64,000 bases of DNA, taken from NCBI GenBank assembly GCA_016871895.1, contig VHBO01000005.1, positions 1-64,000 of the forward strand. The letters are read 5' to 3'. Source of the DNA: Gemmatimonadota bacterium (lineage in GTDB: Bacteria; Gemmatimonadota; Gemmatimonadetes; Gemmatimonadales; Gemmatimonadaceae). Numbering within the stretch: the stretch's first letter is position 1; each line of letters begins with the position of its first letter. Below the pieces are notes generated by a model, which saw nothing but the letters and a program-made list of their open reading frames with translations, ran no database searches and was not told the DNA's origin. The translations under genes and the position numbers were made by a program. Shown here piece by piece: positions 55,383 to 63,276 of the stretch.

Positions 55383-57380
55383 ATGCCTTCAGCCTCCAGC
55401 GTCACGCTCGCGATCAACACCGTCCGCACCCTCTCGATGGATGCGGTGCAGCAGGCGGAGTCCGGCCATCCCGGCACGCCGATGGCGCTCGCGCCGCTCG
55501 CGTACGCCCTCTACACGCGGCACGTGAAGCACAACCCGGCCGACCCGCACTGGCCCGACCGCGACCGCGTCGTCCTCTCCGCCGGCCACGCGTCGATGCT
55601 CCTCTACTCGACGCTCTTCCTCAGCGGCTACGACCTCACCCTCGACGACCTCAAGGCGTTCCGGCAGTGGGGCTCCAAGACGCCGGGGCATCCCGAGGTC
55701 GGGCACACCGCCGGCGTCGAGACCACCACGGGGCCGCTCGGGCAAGGGATCGGCAACGCGGTCGGGATGGCGGTCGCGGAAGCGCAGCTCGCCGCGACCT
55801 TCAACCGCGACGGGCACACGCCGATCGACCACTACACCTGGTTCATCGCCGGCGACGGCTGCCTGATGGAGGGGATCTCGCACGAGGCCGCCTCCTACGC
55901 GGGCCACCAGCGCCTCAGCAAGCTCATCGGCTTCTGGGACGACAACGACATCACCATCGACGGCCGCGTCTCCCTCGCCTCTCGTGACGACGTCGCCGCG
56001 CGCTTTGCCGCCTACGGGTGGCAGGTGCTCCATCTCGCCGATGTGAACGATCAGGACGCGATCGACCGCGTGATCGCCGAGGCCAAGGCCGACACCACGC
56101 GTCCGACGCTCATCTGCACCAAGACGATTATCGGCTATGGCTCCCCCAACCGCGCCGACACGGCGAAGGCCCACGGCGAGCCCCTCGGGAAGGACGAGAT
56201 CCTTCTCACCAAGCAGGCGTACGGCTGGCCGAGCACCGAGCCCTTTCACGTGCCGGAGGAGGCGCTCGCGCATTGGCGCGAGACGAAGGCGCGAGGCGTC
56301 GCGCTGCAGAAGGCGTGGATGGACCGCTTCATGGCCTTCACCAAGGCGCAGCCCGTCGCGGCCAAGGAACTCGGCCGTCGCTGGCACGGCGACCTCCCCA
56401 CCGGGTGGGAGAAGACGCTGCCGAAGTTCGACGCGACGAGCGGGAACGTCGCGAGCCGCGCGGCGAGCGGCACGGTGCTCAACGCGGTCGCCCCGGCGCT
56501 CCCCGAACTGCTCGGGGGCTCCGCCGACCTCACCGGCTCCAACCTCACCGACGTGAAGGGTGGGTCGATCTTCTCGGCCGAGGACCGCACCGGGCGGAAC
56601 TTCCGCTACGGCATCCGCGAGCACGGGATGGGCGCGATCATGAACGGGATGGCGTTGCACGGCGGCGTGATCCCGTACGGCGGCACCTTCCTCGTCTTCG
56701 CCGACTATATGCGCCCGGCGATCCGGCTCGCCGCCCTGATGAAACAGCGCGTGATCTACGTCTTCACGCACGACTCCATCGGCCTCGGCGAGGACGGCCC
56801 GACGCACCAGCCGATCGAGCATCTGACCTCGCTGCGCTGCATCCCGAACCTCCTCGTCCTCCGCCCCGCGGACGCGAACGAGGTGGCCGAGGCGTGGCGC
56901 ATCGCGCTGATGCACCGCGACGGCCCGAGCGCGATCATCCTCACCCGGCAGAAGCTCGCCTGCATCGACCGCACGACGCACGCACCGGCGATCGACGCCA
57001 CCAAGGGCGCCTACGTGCTCAAGGATGCTCCGGCGGGCACGACGCCGGCGGCGGTGATCCTCGCGAGCGGCTCGGAAGTCGAGATCGCGCTGCAGGCACA
57101 GACCGAACTCGCCGCGGGCGGCATCGCCACGCGCGTCGTCTCGATGTGCTCGATGGAGCTCTTCGCGGCACAGGACGCAGCATACCAGACATCGGTGCTC
57201 CCCACCGGGGTCCGGCGCGTGGCGATCGAGGCCGCGCACCCGATGAGCTGGCACCGCTGGGTCGGCGAGACCGGGACGATCATCGGGATCTCGACCTTCG
57301 GCGCGAGCGCGCCGGCCCCGACGCTTTATCGGGAGTACGGCATCACGGCGGAGGCGGTCGTGCGGGCGGTTCGGGGGTGA
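55383..57380 (+). CDS. tkt: Transketolase
   Basis: This thiamine-diphosphate enzyme moves two-carbon ketol units in the pentose phosphate pathway. The 665-residue protein has a full-length layout: LSMDAVQQAESGHPGTPMALAP, SAGHASMLLYSTLFLSGYDL, the ThDP/Mg motif AGDGCLMEGISHEAASYAGH with DDNDITIDG, then the pyrimidine domain with RNFRYGIREHGMGAIMNGMALHGG, FTHDSIGLGEDGPTHQPIEHLTSLR and the C-terminal domain. It is monocistronic or heads a unit with the ATP-grasp gene 25 nt downstream. Confidence 0.96.
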   Translation: MPSASSVTLAINTVRTLSMDAVQQAESGHPGTPMALAPLAYALYTRHVKHNPADPHWPDRDRVVLSAGHASMLLYSTLFLSGYDLTLDDLKAFRQWGSKTPGHPEVGHTAGVETTTGPLGQGIGNAVGMAVAEAQLAATFNRDGHTPIDHYTWFIAGDGCLMEGISHEAASYAGHQRLSKLIGFWDDNDITIDGRVSLASRDDVAARFAAYGWQVLHLADVNDQDAIDRVIAEAKADTTRPTLICTKTIIGYGSPNRADTAKAHGEPLGKDEILLTKQAYGWPSTEPFHVPEEALAHWRETKARGVALQKAWMDRFMAFTKAQPVAAKELGRRWHGDLPTGWEKTLPKFDATSGNVASRAASGTVLNAVAPALPELLGGSADLTGSNLTDVKGGSIFSAEDRTGRNFRYGIREHGMGAIMNGMALHGGVIPYGGTFLVFADYMRPAIRLAALMKQRVIYVFTHDSIGLGEDGPTHQPIEHLTSLRCIPNLLVLRPADANEVAEAWRIALMHRDGPSAIILTRQKLACIDRTTHAPAIDATKGAYVLKDAPAGTTPAAVILASGSEVEIALQAQTELAAGGIATRVVSMCSMELFAAQDAAYQTSVLPTGVRRVAIEAAHPMSWHRWVGETGTIIGISTFGASAPAPTLYREYGITAEAVVRAVRG

Positions 57381-57405
57381 GGTACCCCGCGCGCCGGAGA
57401 CGTCG

Positions 57406-58419
57406 ATGAAACGCCTCCGCGTCCTGCTCCTCACGCACCCCGACCTCGTCCCTCCCGACGGCGCCGTCGCACGGGACTCGCGTGCCGGCTTCGAGATCAA
57501 GACCGAAGCCGACGTGCGCGACGGCCTGCGCGCCCTCGGCCACGAGGTGCGCGTCCTCGGGGTGCAATGGGACCTTGGACCGATCCGCGAAGCCGTCGAG
57601 AGCTTCGCCCCCGACATCGTCTTCAATCTCCTCGAGGAGTTTCACGGGGAGACGATGTACGACCACAACGTCGTCAGCCTCCTCGAGCTGCTACAGGTGC
57701 CGTACACCGGCTGCAATCCGCGCGGCCTCGTGCTCGCGCGCGGGAAGGCGCTCGCGAAGAAGCTCCTCACCTATCATCGCCTGCGGGTGCCGGAGTTCGC
57801 CGTCGTCCCGCGCGGCCGGCGCGCGCGGCGGCCGCGTGATCTCACCTTCCCGCTCATCGTGAAATCGCTCACCGCCGACGCCTCGATCGGGATCTCGAAG
57901 GCGTCCATCGTGGCGGGTGACGATGAGTTGGCGGCGCGGGTGCGATTCATCCACGAGCGGGTCCGCACCGACGCCATCGTGGAGCGTTTCGTGGATGGCC
58001 GGGAGCTCTACGTGAGCCTCCTCGGCGACGACCGGCTCCGCACCTTCGCGCCGTGGGAGCTCACCGCGCGCCCCACGACGCCCGGCGAGCCGCTGATCGC
58101 GACAGAGCGCCTCAAGCACGACCCCGCGTACCAGTCCCGGCACGCGGTGGCGATCCGCCCTGCGACCGACCTGCCAGCGGAGGTCACCGACCGACTCCTC
58201 CGCGACGCCAAGCGCATCTATCGCATCCTCGAGCTGAGCGGCTATGCCCGGCTCGACTTCCGGCTCGACGCCGAGGGGCGCGCCTGGTTCCTCGAGGCGA
58301 ACCCCAATCCCGACATCGCCCGCGGTGAGGAGTTCGCCGAATCCGCCGCGCACGCCGGGATCCCGTATCCCGAGCTGCTGCAACGCCTGCTCGCGCTCGG
58401 GCTCCGGCGACATCGCTGA
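57406..58419 (+). CDS. D-Ala-D-Ala-ligase-like ATP-grasp protein
   Basis: The 337-residue protein has the ATP-grasp fold of the Ddl family: VFNLLEEFHGETMYDHNVVSLLELLQVPYTGC, KALAKKLLTYHRLRVPEF, the glycine-poor ATP loop VKSLTADASIGISKAS, VERFVDGRELYVSLLG, and the Mg-binding RLDFRLDAEGRAWFLEANPNPDIA. These fit a carboxylate-amine ligase, but several Ddl-specific residues differ and the loop at 140-150 is Arg-rich (RGRRARRPRD). It may therefore ligate something other than D-alanine. A VanX-like dipeptidase exists elsewhere in the window (5054), but no link is shown. Confidence 0.8.
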   Translation: MKRLRVLLLTHPDLVPPDGAVARDSRAGFEIKTEADVRDGLRALGHEVRVLGVQWDLGPIREAVESFAPDIVFNLLEEFHGETMYDHNVVSLLELLQVPYTGCNPRGLVLARGKALAKKLLTYHRLRVPEFAVVPRGRRARRPRDLTFPLIVKSLTADASIGISKASIVAGDDELAARVRFIHERVRTDAIVERFVDGRELYVSLLGDDRLRTFAPWELTARPTTPGEPLIATERLKHDPAYQSRHAVAIRPATDLPAEVTDRLLRDAKRIYRILELSGYARLDFRLDAEGRAWFLEANPNPDIARGEEFAESAAHAGIPYPELLQRLLALGLRRHR

Positions 58420-58536
58420 CTCGGACCGCTGCGCGCGGGTCGGCCCGCCGATCCGCCGGCGGCATCGCCCAGCCACTTAGCTTTCACGAGCGGCCAGCGT
58501 CCCGCGACCGCCGCGCGTAACCCTTCCGTGACCCAT

Positions 58537-59820
58537 ATGCCCCGCCTCCTGCGCCGCGCCGTCCTGGCCGCGGTCCTGCTCCTCCTGTCCCCGTCCCTCC
58601 GCACGAGCGAGGCCCAGGGCGTCGTCGACACCCGGGTCCGCGTCTTCCTCGACTGCCAGACCTTCGGCTGCGACCGGAACTTCTTCATCACCGAGCTTCC
58701 GTTCGTCCTCTGGACGCAGGACCGCCTCGACGCCGACGCGCATCTCCTCGTGACACGGCTCGGCACCGCCTCCGGCGGCGGCGAATACACTGTCACGCTG
58801 TACGGGCATCGGCGCTTCGAGGGCCGCGCAGACACGCTCGTAACCACACTCCCCCCGAACACCACCGACGACGTGCGACGACGCGAGCTCGCCCGGCTCT
58901 TCAAGCTTGGGCTCATCTCGTACGTCACACGACTCCCGGGGCAAGAACGCTTCGCGGTCACCTACACCGCGCCCGCGAACGCGCCGGCGGCACCGAAGAT
59001 GACCGAGGTGCAGGACCCGTGGAACCTCTGGGTCTACCGCACACGCCTCAACGGCGGCGGCGGCGCGGAGAGCCGGGCGAGCAATTACGAAGTCACCGGC
59101 AATATCACCGCCTCGCGCATCACCGAGGACTGGAAGGTCATCTTCTACTTCCAGAACGAGTACCGGTACAACCGCTTTAAGGTCACGGATACCACGTCGC
59201 GGGAGTATATCCGCCGCAACGGCGACGCGATCGCCCGGGTGGTCCGGAGCATCACCGACCACTGGTCGATCGGAAGTGGACTCGGCGGCGGCTACTCGGA
59301 GTTCCGCAACATCGATCTGTATCAGCTCGCCGACATCTCCGCGGAGTACAACCTCTTCCCGTGGGCCGAGGCGACGAGTCGCCAGCTCGTCCTCGCCACA
59401 GGGCTCGGTCTCCGGCGCTACGAGTATATCGAAGCGACGATTTACGGCGAGACGGCGGAGACACGACCGCTTGCCCGGGTGATGCTCGCCGGCGAATCGC
59501 GGCAGCCGTGGGGCTCCATCGACGCCGCCCTCCGGTACAACCGCTTCCTGATGGCGGACAACCGCTTCAGCCTCGCCTTCAACGGCCGCACCAACATCCG
59601 CCTCTCCCGCGGACTCTCCCTTGAGCTGCGCGGCGAGGCGGCAAAGGTGAACGACCAGCTCTATCTTCCAAGGGGCGGTGCCTCTGAGGACGAGGTCCTC
59701 ACCCGGCAGCGTGCGCTCGCGACGGCCTTCCGCCTGACCGGGAGCGTCGGCCTGAACTTCACCTTCGGGTCGATCTACAACACCATCGTCAACCCGCGCC
59801 TCGAGGACTTCTGGTTCTAG
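58537..59820 (+). CDS. Secreted beta-barrel-like protein of unknown function
   Basis: The 427-residue protein has a signal peptide (AVLAAVLLLLSPSLRTSEAQG). Residues 30-160 form a beta-rich domain starting VFLDCQTFGCDRNFFITELPFVLWTQDR, with a Cys pair that could form a disulfide. From about residue 190 the sequence alternates amphipathic strands (WKVIFYFQNEYRYNRFKV, WSIGSGLGGGYSEFRNI, LVLATGLGLRRYEYIEA, NRFSLAFNGRTNIRLSRGLSLELRGEA) and ends in WF, as in outer-membrane barrels. ATG 58537 was preferred to GTG 58528. The family name is not known to me. Confidence 0.72.
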   Translation: MPRLLRRAVLAAVLLLLSPSLRTSEAQGVVDTRVRVFLDCQTFGCDRNFFITELPFVLWTQDRLDADAHLLVTRLGTASGGGEYTVTLYGHRRFEGRADTLVTTLPPNTTDDVRRRELARLFKLGLISYVTRLPGQERFAVTYTAPANAPAAPKMTEVQDPWNLWVYRTRLNGGGGAESRASNYEVTGNITASRITEDWKVIFYFQNEYRYNRFKVTDTTSREYIRRNGDAIARVVRSITDHWSIGSGLGGGYSEFRNIDLYQLADISAEYNLFPWAEATSRQLVLATGLGLRRYEYIEATIYGETAETRPLARVMLAGESRQPWGSIDAALRYNRFLMADNRFSLAFNGRTNIRLSRGLSLELRGEAAKVNDQLYLPRGGASEDEVLTRQRALATAFRLTGSVGLNFTFGSIYNTIVNPRLEDFWF

Positions 59821-59845
59821 CGCGGGCCTCGGGAACCCCACCGCT

Positions 59846-60286
59846 ATGCGGCTCCGGCAGGCTACCGCCCTCATCGCGCTCGTCAACGCGCTCGTCGCGA
59901 CCTATCTGCATCTCTGGAAGCTCGGCCTCGCCGGCGAGCTAAGCTGCGGCGGAGCCGGCGGGTGCGCGGTGGTGCAGTTCAGCAGCTGGAGCTGGTTCCT
60001 CGGCATCGATGTCGCTCTGATCGGCGCAGTCGGCTACACGCTCATCCTCGCGGTCGCGCTCTGGGGGCTGCACGAGACCCGCGTCGACGCCCGCGGACCT
60101 GCCCTCGCGCTCGCCGCGCTCGTCTACCCGGCGATCCTCTTCACCGTCCGACTCAAGTACGCAGAGTGGATCGTGCTGCGCACCTTCTGCCCTTGGTGCG
60201 CCATCTCCGCCGTCTCGATCACCGTACTCGGTGTCCTCGTCGCGCTCGAGCTCCGGCGGACATCGAGTCGTCAGCTATTTTTCTAG
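59846..60286 (+). CDS. Vitamin K epoxide reductase (VKOR) family protein
   Basis: This integral membrane thiol oxidoreductase passes electrons from periplasmic disulfide-forming proteins to quinone. The 146-residue protein has about four membrane helices, the loop cysteines C34 and C40 (CGGAGGC) and the active-site pair C115-C118 in FCPWCAI. It lacks the fused thioredoxin domain seen in many bacterial VKORs, so a separate Trx/DsbA partner is needed and is not adjacent. Menaquinone made through MqnB and MqnD would be the natural acceptor. The GC-poor TonB-like gene follows after 59 nt. Confidence 0.9.
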   Translation: MRLRQATALIALVNALVATYLHLWKLGLAGELSCGGAGGCAVVQFSSWSWFLGIDVALIGAVGYTLILAVALWGLHETRVDARGPALALAALVYPAILFTVRLKYAEWIVLRTFCPWCAISAVSITVLGVLVALELRRTSSRQLFF

Positions 60287-60345
60287 CCGAAAGAGTGCGT
60301 TACCGCGAATGGCCCGTGTCAACTCGTCGCTTTTGAGGTGTGGAT

Positions 60346-61341
60346 ATGCCGCTCAGGAAGGGTCAGATTGGCTTCGTGATACTTCTGTTTGTCTCGCTTC
60401 TTTTTGCTGATCGACGCGTGCGACAGAGGTTGAGTGCCTTCCTTTCCCCCTCAACTGCTTTGTCGGTTGTTGAGGCGCACCGGATAGCTGATGCAACGGC
60501 GAGAGCAGCGGATTCTGCATTTCTAAATGTTCCCGTTATGGTCGAGAATCCTTGGATTGGTCAGTTTATCTCAGATTCCAACTGGAGCGATATCGACGGT
60601 AGGACCCATCGGCGTCATGTAGTGTTGCAAGCCGGCACAACCAAAGGCAATTCTCTCGTTGTCTCTTTACAGGGGCTTGTCGATGAAACACCTTCGTATA
60701 ACGTCGAGTGCGGCGCCAATGGATTTGTACCGGGCACTATGGAAAGAGCAATCGGGGCAGAGTGCAGTGTCGTCATCACCGGCGAAGATGGTCAATTGCA
60801 GCGACAGTCCGCCGTGTTCTACGCTGCTTATGTGCCCAGTGCAGACGTGTGGCGGATTTCTACCGCTGAGGGCGATATCACAGTCCAAAGAACCACGGCG
60901 CCGGTCGATATTCCGGACGTAAACCCGGTGGGTGGCTCAACCGCGAAGGTCACCAATGAGGCAGACGTCCCCGGCCGCGATGTCGCTGGCGGCGTGAACT
61001 CTGGCGTGGTAGGGAGCGGCGGCGCCCCGAACGCGGACCAGGCCTACTTCGACTTCCAGGTCGAGAAGCCGGTCGCGCCAATCCCGGGGTCGGGGGCGCC
61101 ACGGTACCCCGACATCCTCCGCTCGGCCGGCGTCGAGGGCGAGGTCCTCGCCCAGTTTGTCGTGGACACCAGCGGGCGCGTCGACATCAGCTCGTACAAG
61201 GTGATCCGCACGTCGCACGAGCTGTTCGCGGCGTCGCTCTGGGCGGCCCTGCCCGCGATGCGGTTCATGCCCGCCGAGGTCGGCGGGCGGAAGGTGAAGC
61301 AGTTGGTGCAGCAGCCGTTCGTGTTCGCCCTCCAGCGGTAA
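60346..61341 (+). CDS. TonB-domain protein with a chimeric, AT-richer N-terminal half
   Basis: The 331-residue protein starts with a membrane anchor (GQIGFVILLFVSLLFAD). A 200-residue unrecognised domain has Cys pairs (VECGANGFVPG and IGAECSVVIT). A C-terminal TonB domain runs from about residue 235: FDFQVEKPVAPIPGSGAPRYP, ILRSAGVEGEVLAQFVVDTSGRVD, FMPAEVGGRKVKQLVQQPFVF. The TonB half is 70% GC (61021-61080) and the first half about 48% (60361-60420), with a sharp change near 60990. ATG 60346 has GAGGTG upstream; GTG 60340 is possible. The C-terminal half could contact a TonB-dependent receptor. Confidence 0.75.
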   Translation: MPLRKGQIGFVILLFVSLLFADRRVRQRLSAFLSPSTALSVVEAHRIADATARAADSAFLNVPVMVENPWIGQFISDSNWSDIDGRTHRRHVVLQAGTTKGNSLVVSLQGLVDETPSYNVECGANGFVPGTMERAIGAECSVVITGEDGQLQRQSAVFYAAYVPSADVWRISTAEGDITVQRTTAPVDIPDVNPVGGSTAKVTNEADVPGRDVAGGVNSGVVGSGGAPNADQAYFDFQVEKPVAPIPGSGAPRYPDILRSAGVEGEVLAQFVVDTSGRVDISSYKVIRTSHELFAASLWAALPAMRFMPAEVGGRKVKQLVQQPFVFALQR

Positions 61342-61374
61342 TTCTCGCCCGATTGGAGACTTTGAATACCGCCC

Positions 61375-61407
61375 TTGCCGTCAACGCTTTGCCGAGTTTT
61401 ATCTAAT
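61375..61407 (+). promoter_or_regulatory. Weak candidate promoter upstream of the SPFH gene
   Basis: The 124-bp gap 61342-61465 is AT-richer than its surroundings. TCTAAT (61402-61407) matches a -10 at five of six positions, and TTGCCG (61375-61380) is a possible -35 but at a 21-nt spacing, which is too long for a strong promoter. TGTAAT (61416-61421) is an alternative -10. No single choice is convincing. Confidence 0.25.
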
Positions 61408-61465
61408 TGTGAAGCTGTAATTATCAACGGCAGCGGCACCCTCATTTCTGGGGAGAGTACCACAT

Positions 61466-62659
61466 ATGGCGCTCATTGACGTTGTCCAGTGGAATCCCGG
61501 AGCCAAGCCCATCTACGCTTGGCGCTTCCCTGAGACGAACCTCAGCACCTACACCCAGCTGATTGTTGCCGAATCGCAGGAGGCGGTGCTCTTCAGCAAG
61601 GGGCGCATCGTCGGCCGCTTCGGCCCCGGCAAGCACACGCTAAACACCGAGAACCTGCCGCTCCTTCGCAGTCTCTTCGGCATCCCCTTCGGTGGCCGCA
61701 ACCCCTTCACCGCCGAGGTCTGGTACGTCAATCGCGTCATGCCCCTCGATCTCGAGTGGGCGACGGACAATATGCGGTACCACGACCCGGATTATCAGAC
61801 GATGGTCCCGCTCATGGCCGAGGGACGGTACGGCCTCAAGGTGGAGGATGCGGAGCGCTTTCTGGTGAAGCTGGTGGGCACGGCCACCGAGTACACGGAA
61901 GCGATGCTCACAGACCACTTCCGCGGCGCGCTCGTCTCCAGGACCAAGAGTCTCCTTCTGCAGGCGATGCAGTCGGAGCGGATCGGCGTCAAGACCATCG
62001 GCGCGTACCTCGAGCGATTCTCCACTGCGCTCACGCATGGGATGGCACCGTTCTGGGAGGACTACGGCCTCCGGCTCGTCGCGCTCTACGTAACGCAGGT
62101 GGACATCGATGCGCGCACGCCCGACGGCAAGCACATCCTCGAGGCGATGGCGCGACAGAGCGCGCAGACCATCGGCGGCTACACCTGGCAGCAGGGGCAG
62201 GCTTTCGAGGTGGCGCGCGAGGCGCTCACCAGGCCGGGCGACAGCGGCATCCTCGGCGCGCTCATGATCACCGGCGGACTCGGGGGCAACCTCGGACCCG
62301 GCCTGCTGCAGCCGCCCACCCCGCCGGGCGGGCAGACGGCGCCTCCGGGCGCGGGGATGCCGCCGGCCGGCATGGCGGCCGGCGGCGGTGCGCCGGTGCG
62401 TGAGGTCTTCTGCTCCAACTGCTCGCGGAAGTACGCCAATAGCTCGCGCTTCTGCCCGCACTGCGGCGACGTCTACTCCCCCTGCCCCACCTGCCAGGCG
62501 GACAACCGCGAGGGTGCGAGCCGCTGCGTGAGCTGCGGCACGAACCTCCGCGCATCCGCCGCAATGCCGGCCGCGTCGGATGCGTGCAAGCGATGCAACA
62601 CCCCCATGAAGCCGGGGGTCGCCTTCTGTCCCAACTGCGGCCAACGCGCGGGGTCCTGA
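61466..62659 (+). CDS. SPFH-domain protein with C-terminal zinc ribbons (YdjI-like)
   Basis: The 397-residue protein opens with the SPFH (stomatin/flotillin-like) domain of the virion-core/YdjI family: VVQWNPGAKPIYAWRFPETNLSTYTQLIVAESQEAVLF and GRIVGRFGPGKHTLNTENLPLL. Helices follow (MLTDHFRGALVSRTKSLLLQAMQ) and then a flexible Pro/Gly linker (about 275-305). At least three CxxC-rich ribbon units end the protein: CSNCSRKYANSSRFCPHCG, CPTC/CVSCG, and CKRC/CPNCG. The ATG at 61466 has GGGAGAG about 9 nt upstream. In Bacillus the related YdjI recruits PspA to membranes. It starts a tight three-gene unit. Confidence 0.87.
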   Translation: MALIDVVQWNPGAKPIYAWRFPETNLSTYTQLIVAESQEAVLFSKGRIVGRFGPGKHTLNTENLPLLRSLFGIPFGGRNPFTAEVWYVNRVMPLDLEWATDNMRYHDPDYQTMVPLMAEGRYGLKVEDAERFLVKLVGTATEYTEAMLTDHFRGALVSRTKSLLLQAMQSERIGVKTIGAYLERFSTALTHGMAPFWEDYGLRLVALYVTQVDIDARTPDGKHILEAMARQSAQTIGGYTWQQGQAFEVAREALTRPGDSGILGALMITGGLGGNLGPGLLQPPTPPGGQTAPPGAGMPPAGMAAGGGAPVREVFCSNCSRKYANSSRFCPHCGDVYSPCPTCQADNREGASRCVSCGTNLRASAAMPAASDACKRCNTPMKPGVAFCPNCGQRAGS

Positions 62660-63276
62660 TGCAACTCACGCCGTCCGACTGGCTCACGGTGGCCGTACTC
62701 CTCACCGTGCTGGTGGTCAACGCGAACATCTTCGGCCTCATCGGGCGCCCCACCGGCGCGATCGCCCGCCGCATCGGCTCGCTCGGCATCTCCATCGTGG
62801 TCGACGCGCTCTACACCACGATCGCGCTCGGCGGCCTAGTCGCGGCCTGGCGCTTGGGCTGGCCGTTCCAGTGGTCCCTTGCGGTCCAGCTCGTCGCGCT
62901 CGGACTCCTTGCCCTCTCCGCGCAGGTGGGACGGCGGGTCGATGCGCACGCGGCGGTGGTGCAGGGCGACGAGGCCCCGCACCTGCAGCGGATGGACGCG
63001 CTCCACGGCTGGCTCGAGCAGCAGGCGCCGGCGGTCCGGCTGCGGCTCGCCGACCAGCCGGCGATGGAGGCGCGGTGGGAGCGCGCGGTGGAGGACATCC
63101 GATACCTGCGGCCCGTGGTGGCGCCGGGGGCGCCTGCCCTCGAGACCGCGCTCCGCGCCTCCGTCGAGCAGTTCATCGCCCTGCCCACCGCCGAGGCGAT
63201 GCAGCGCGTCGAGGACGCCATCCGGGAGCGCGAGGCGCTCCGTCACACCGGTGATCACGCGGAGTTCCTGCCATGA
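62659..63276 (+). CDS. Membrane protein of unknown function, second gene of the SPFH unit
   Basis: The 205-residue protein has an N-terminal membrane helix (WLTVAVLLTVLVVNANIFGLI) and two further hydrophobic segments (ISIVVDALYTTIALGGLVAAW and WSLAVQLVALGLLALSAQV). A soluble C-terminal half (residues 95-205) follows with helical, charged sequence (EAPHLQRMDALHGWLEQQAP, ALRASVEQFIALPTAEAMQRVEDAIREREAL). No named family is recognised. The start overlaps the SPFH stop by one base (TGATG), and its stop overlaps the next gene as ATGA, so all three are coupled. Confidence 0.75.
   Translation: MQLTPSDWLTVAVLLTVLVVNANIFGLIGRPTGAIARRIGSLGISIVVDALYTTIALGGLVAAWRLGWPFQWSLAVQLVALGLLALSAQVGRRVDAHAAVVQGDEAPHLQRMDALHGWLEQQAPAVRLRLADQPAMEARWERAVEDIRYLRPVVAPGAPALETALRASVEQFIALPTAEAMQRVEDAIREREALRHTGDHAEFLP

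Noticed and set aside
55389-57626. 745-codon open frame on the minus strand
   Set aside because: It lies antisense to transketolase, has very Arg/Asp/Val-rich composition typical of a shadow frame in GC-rich DNA, and no recognisable domain.
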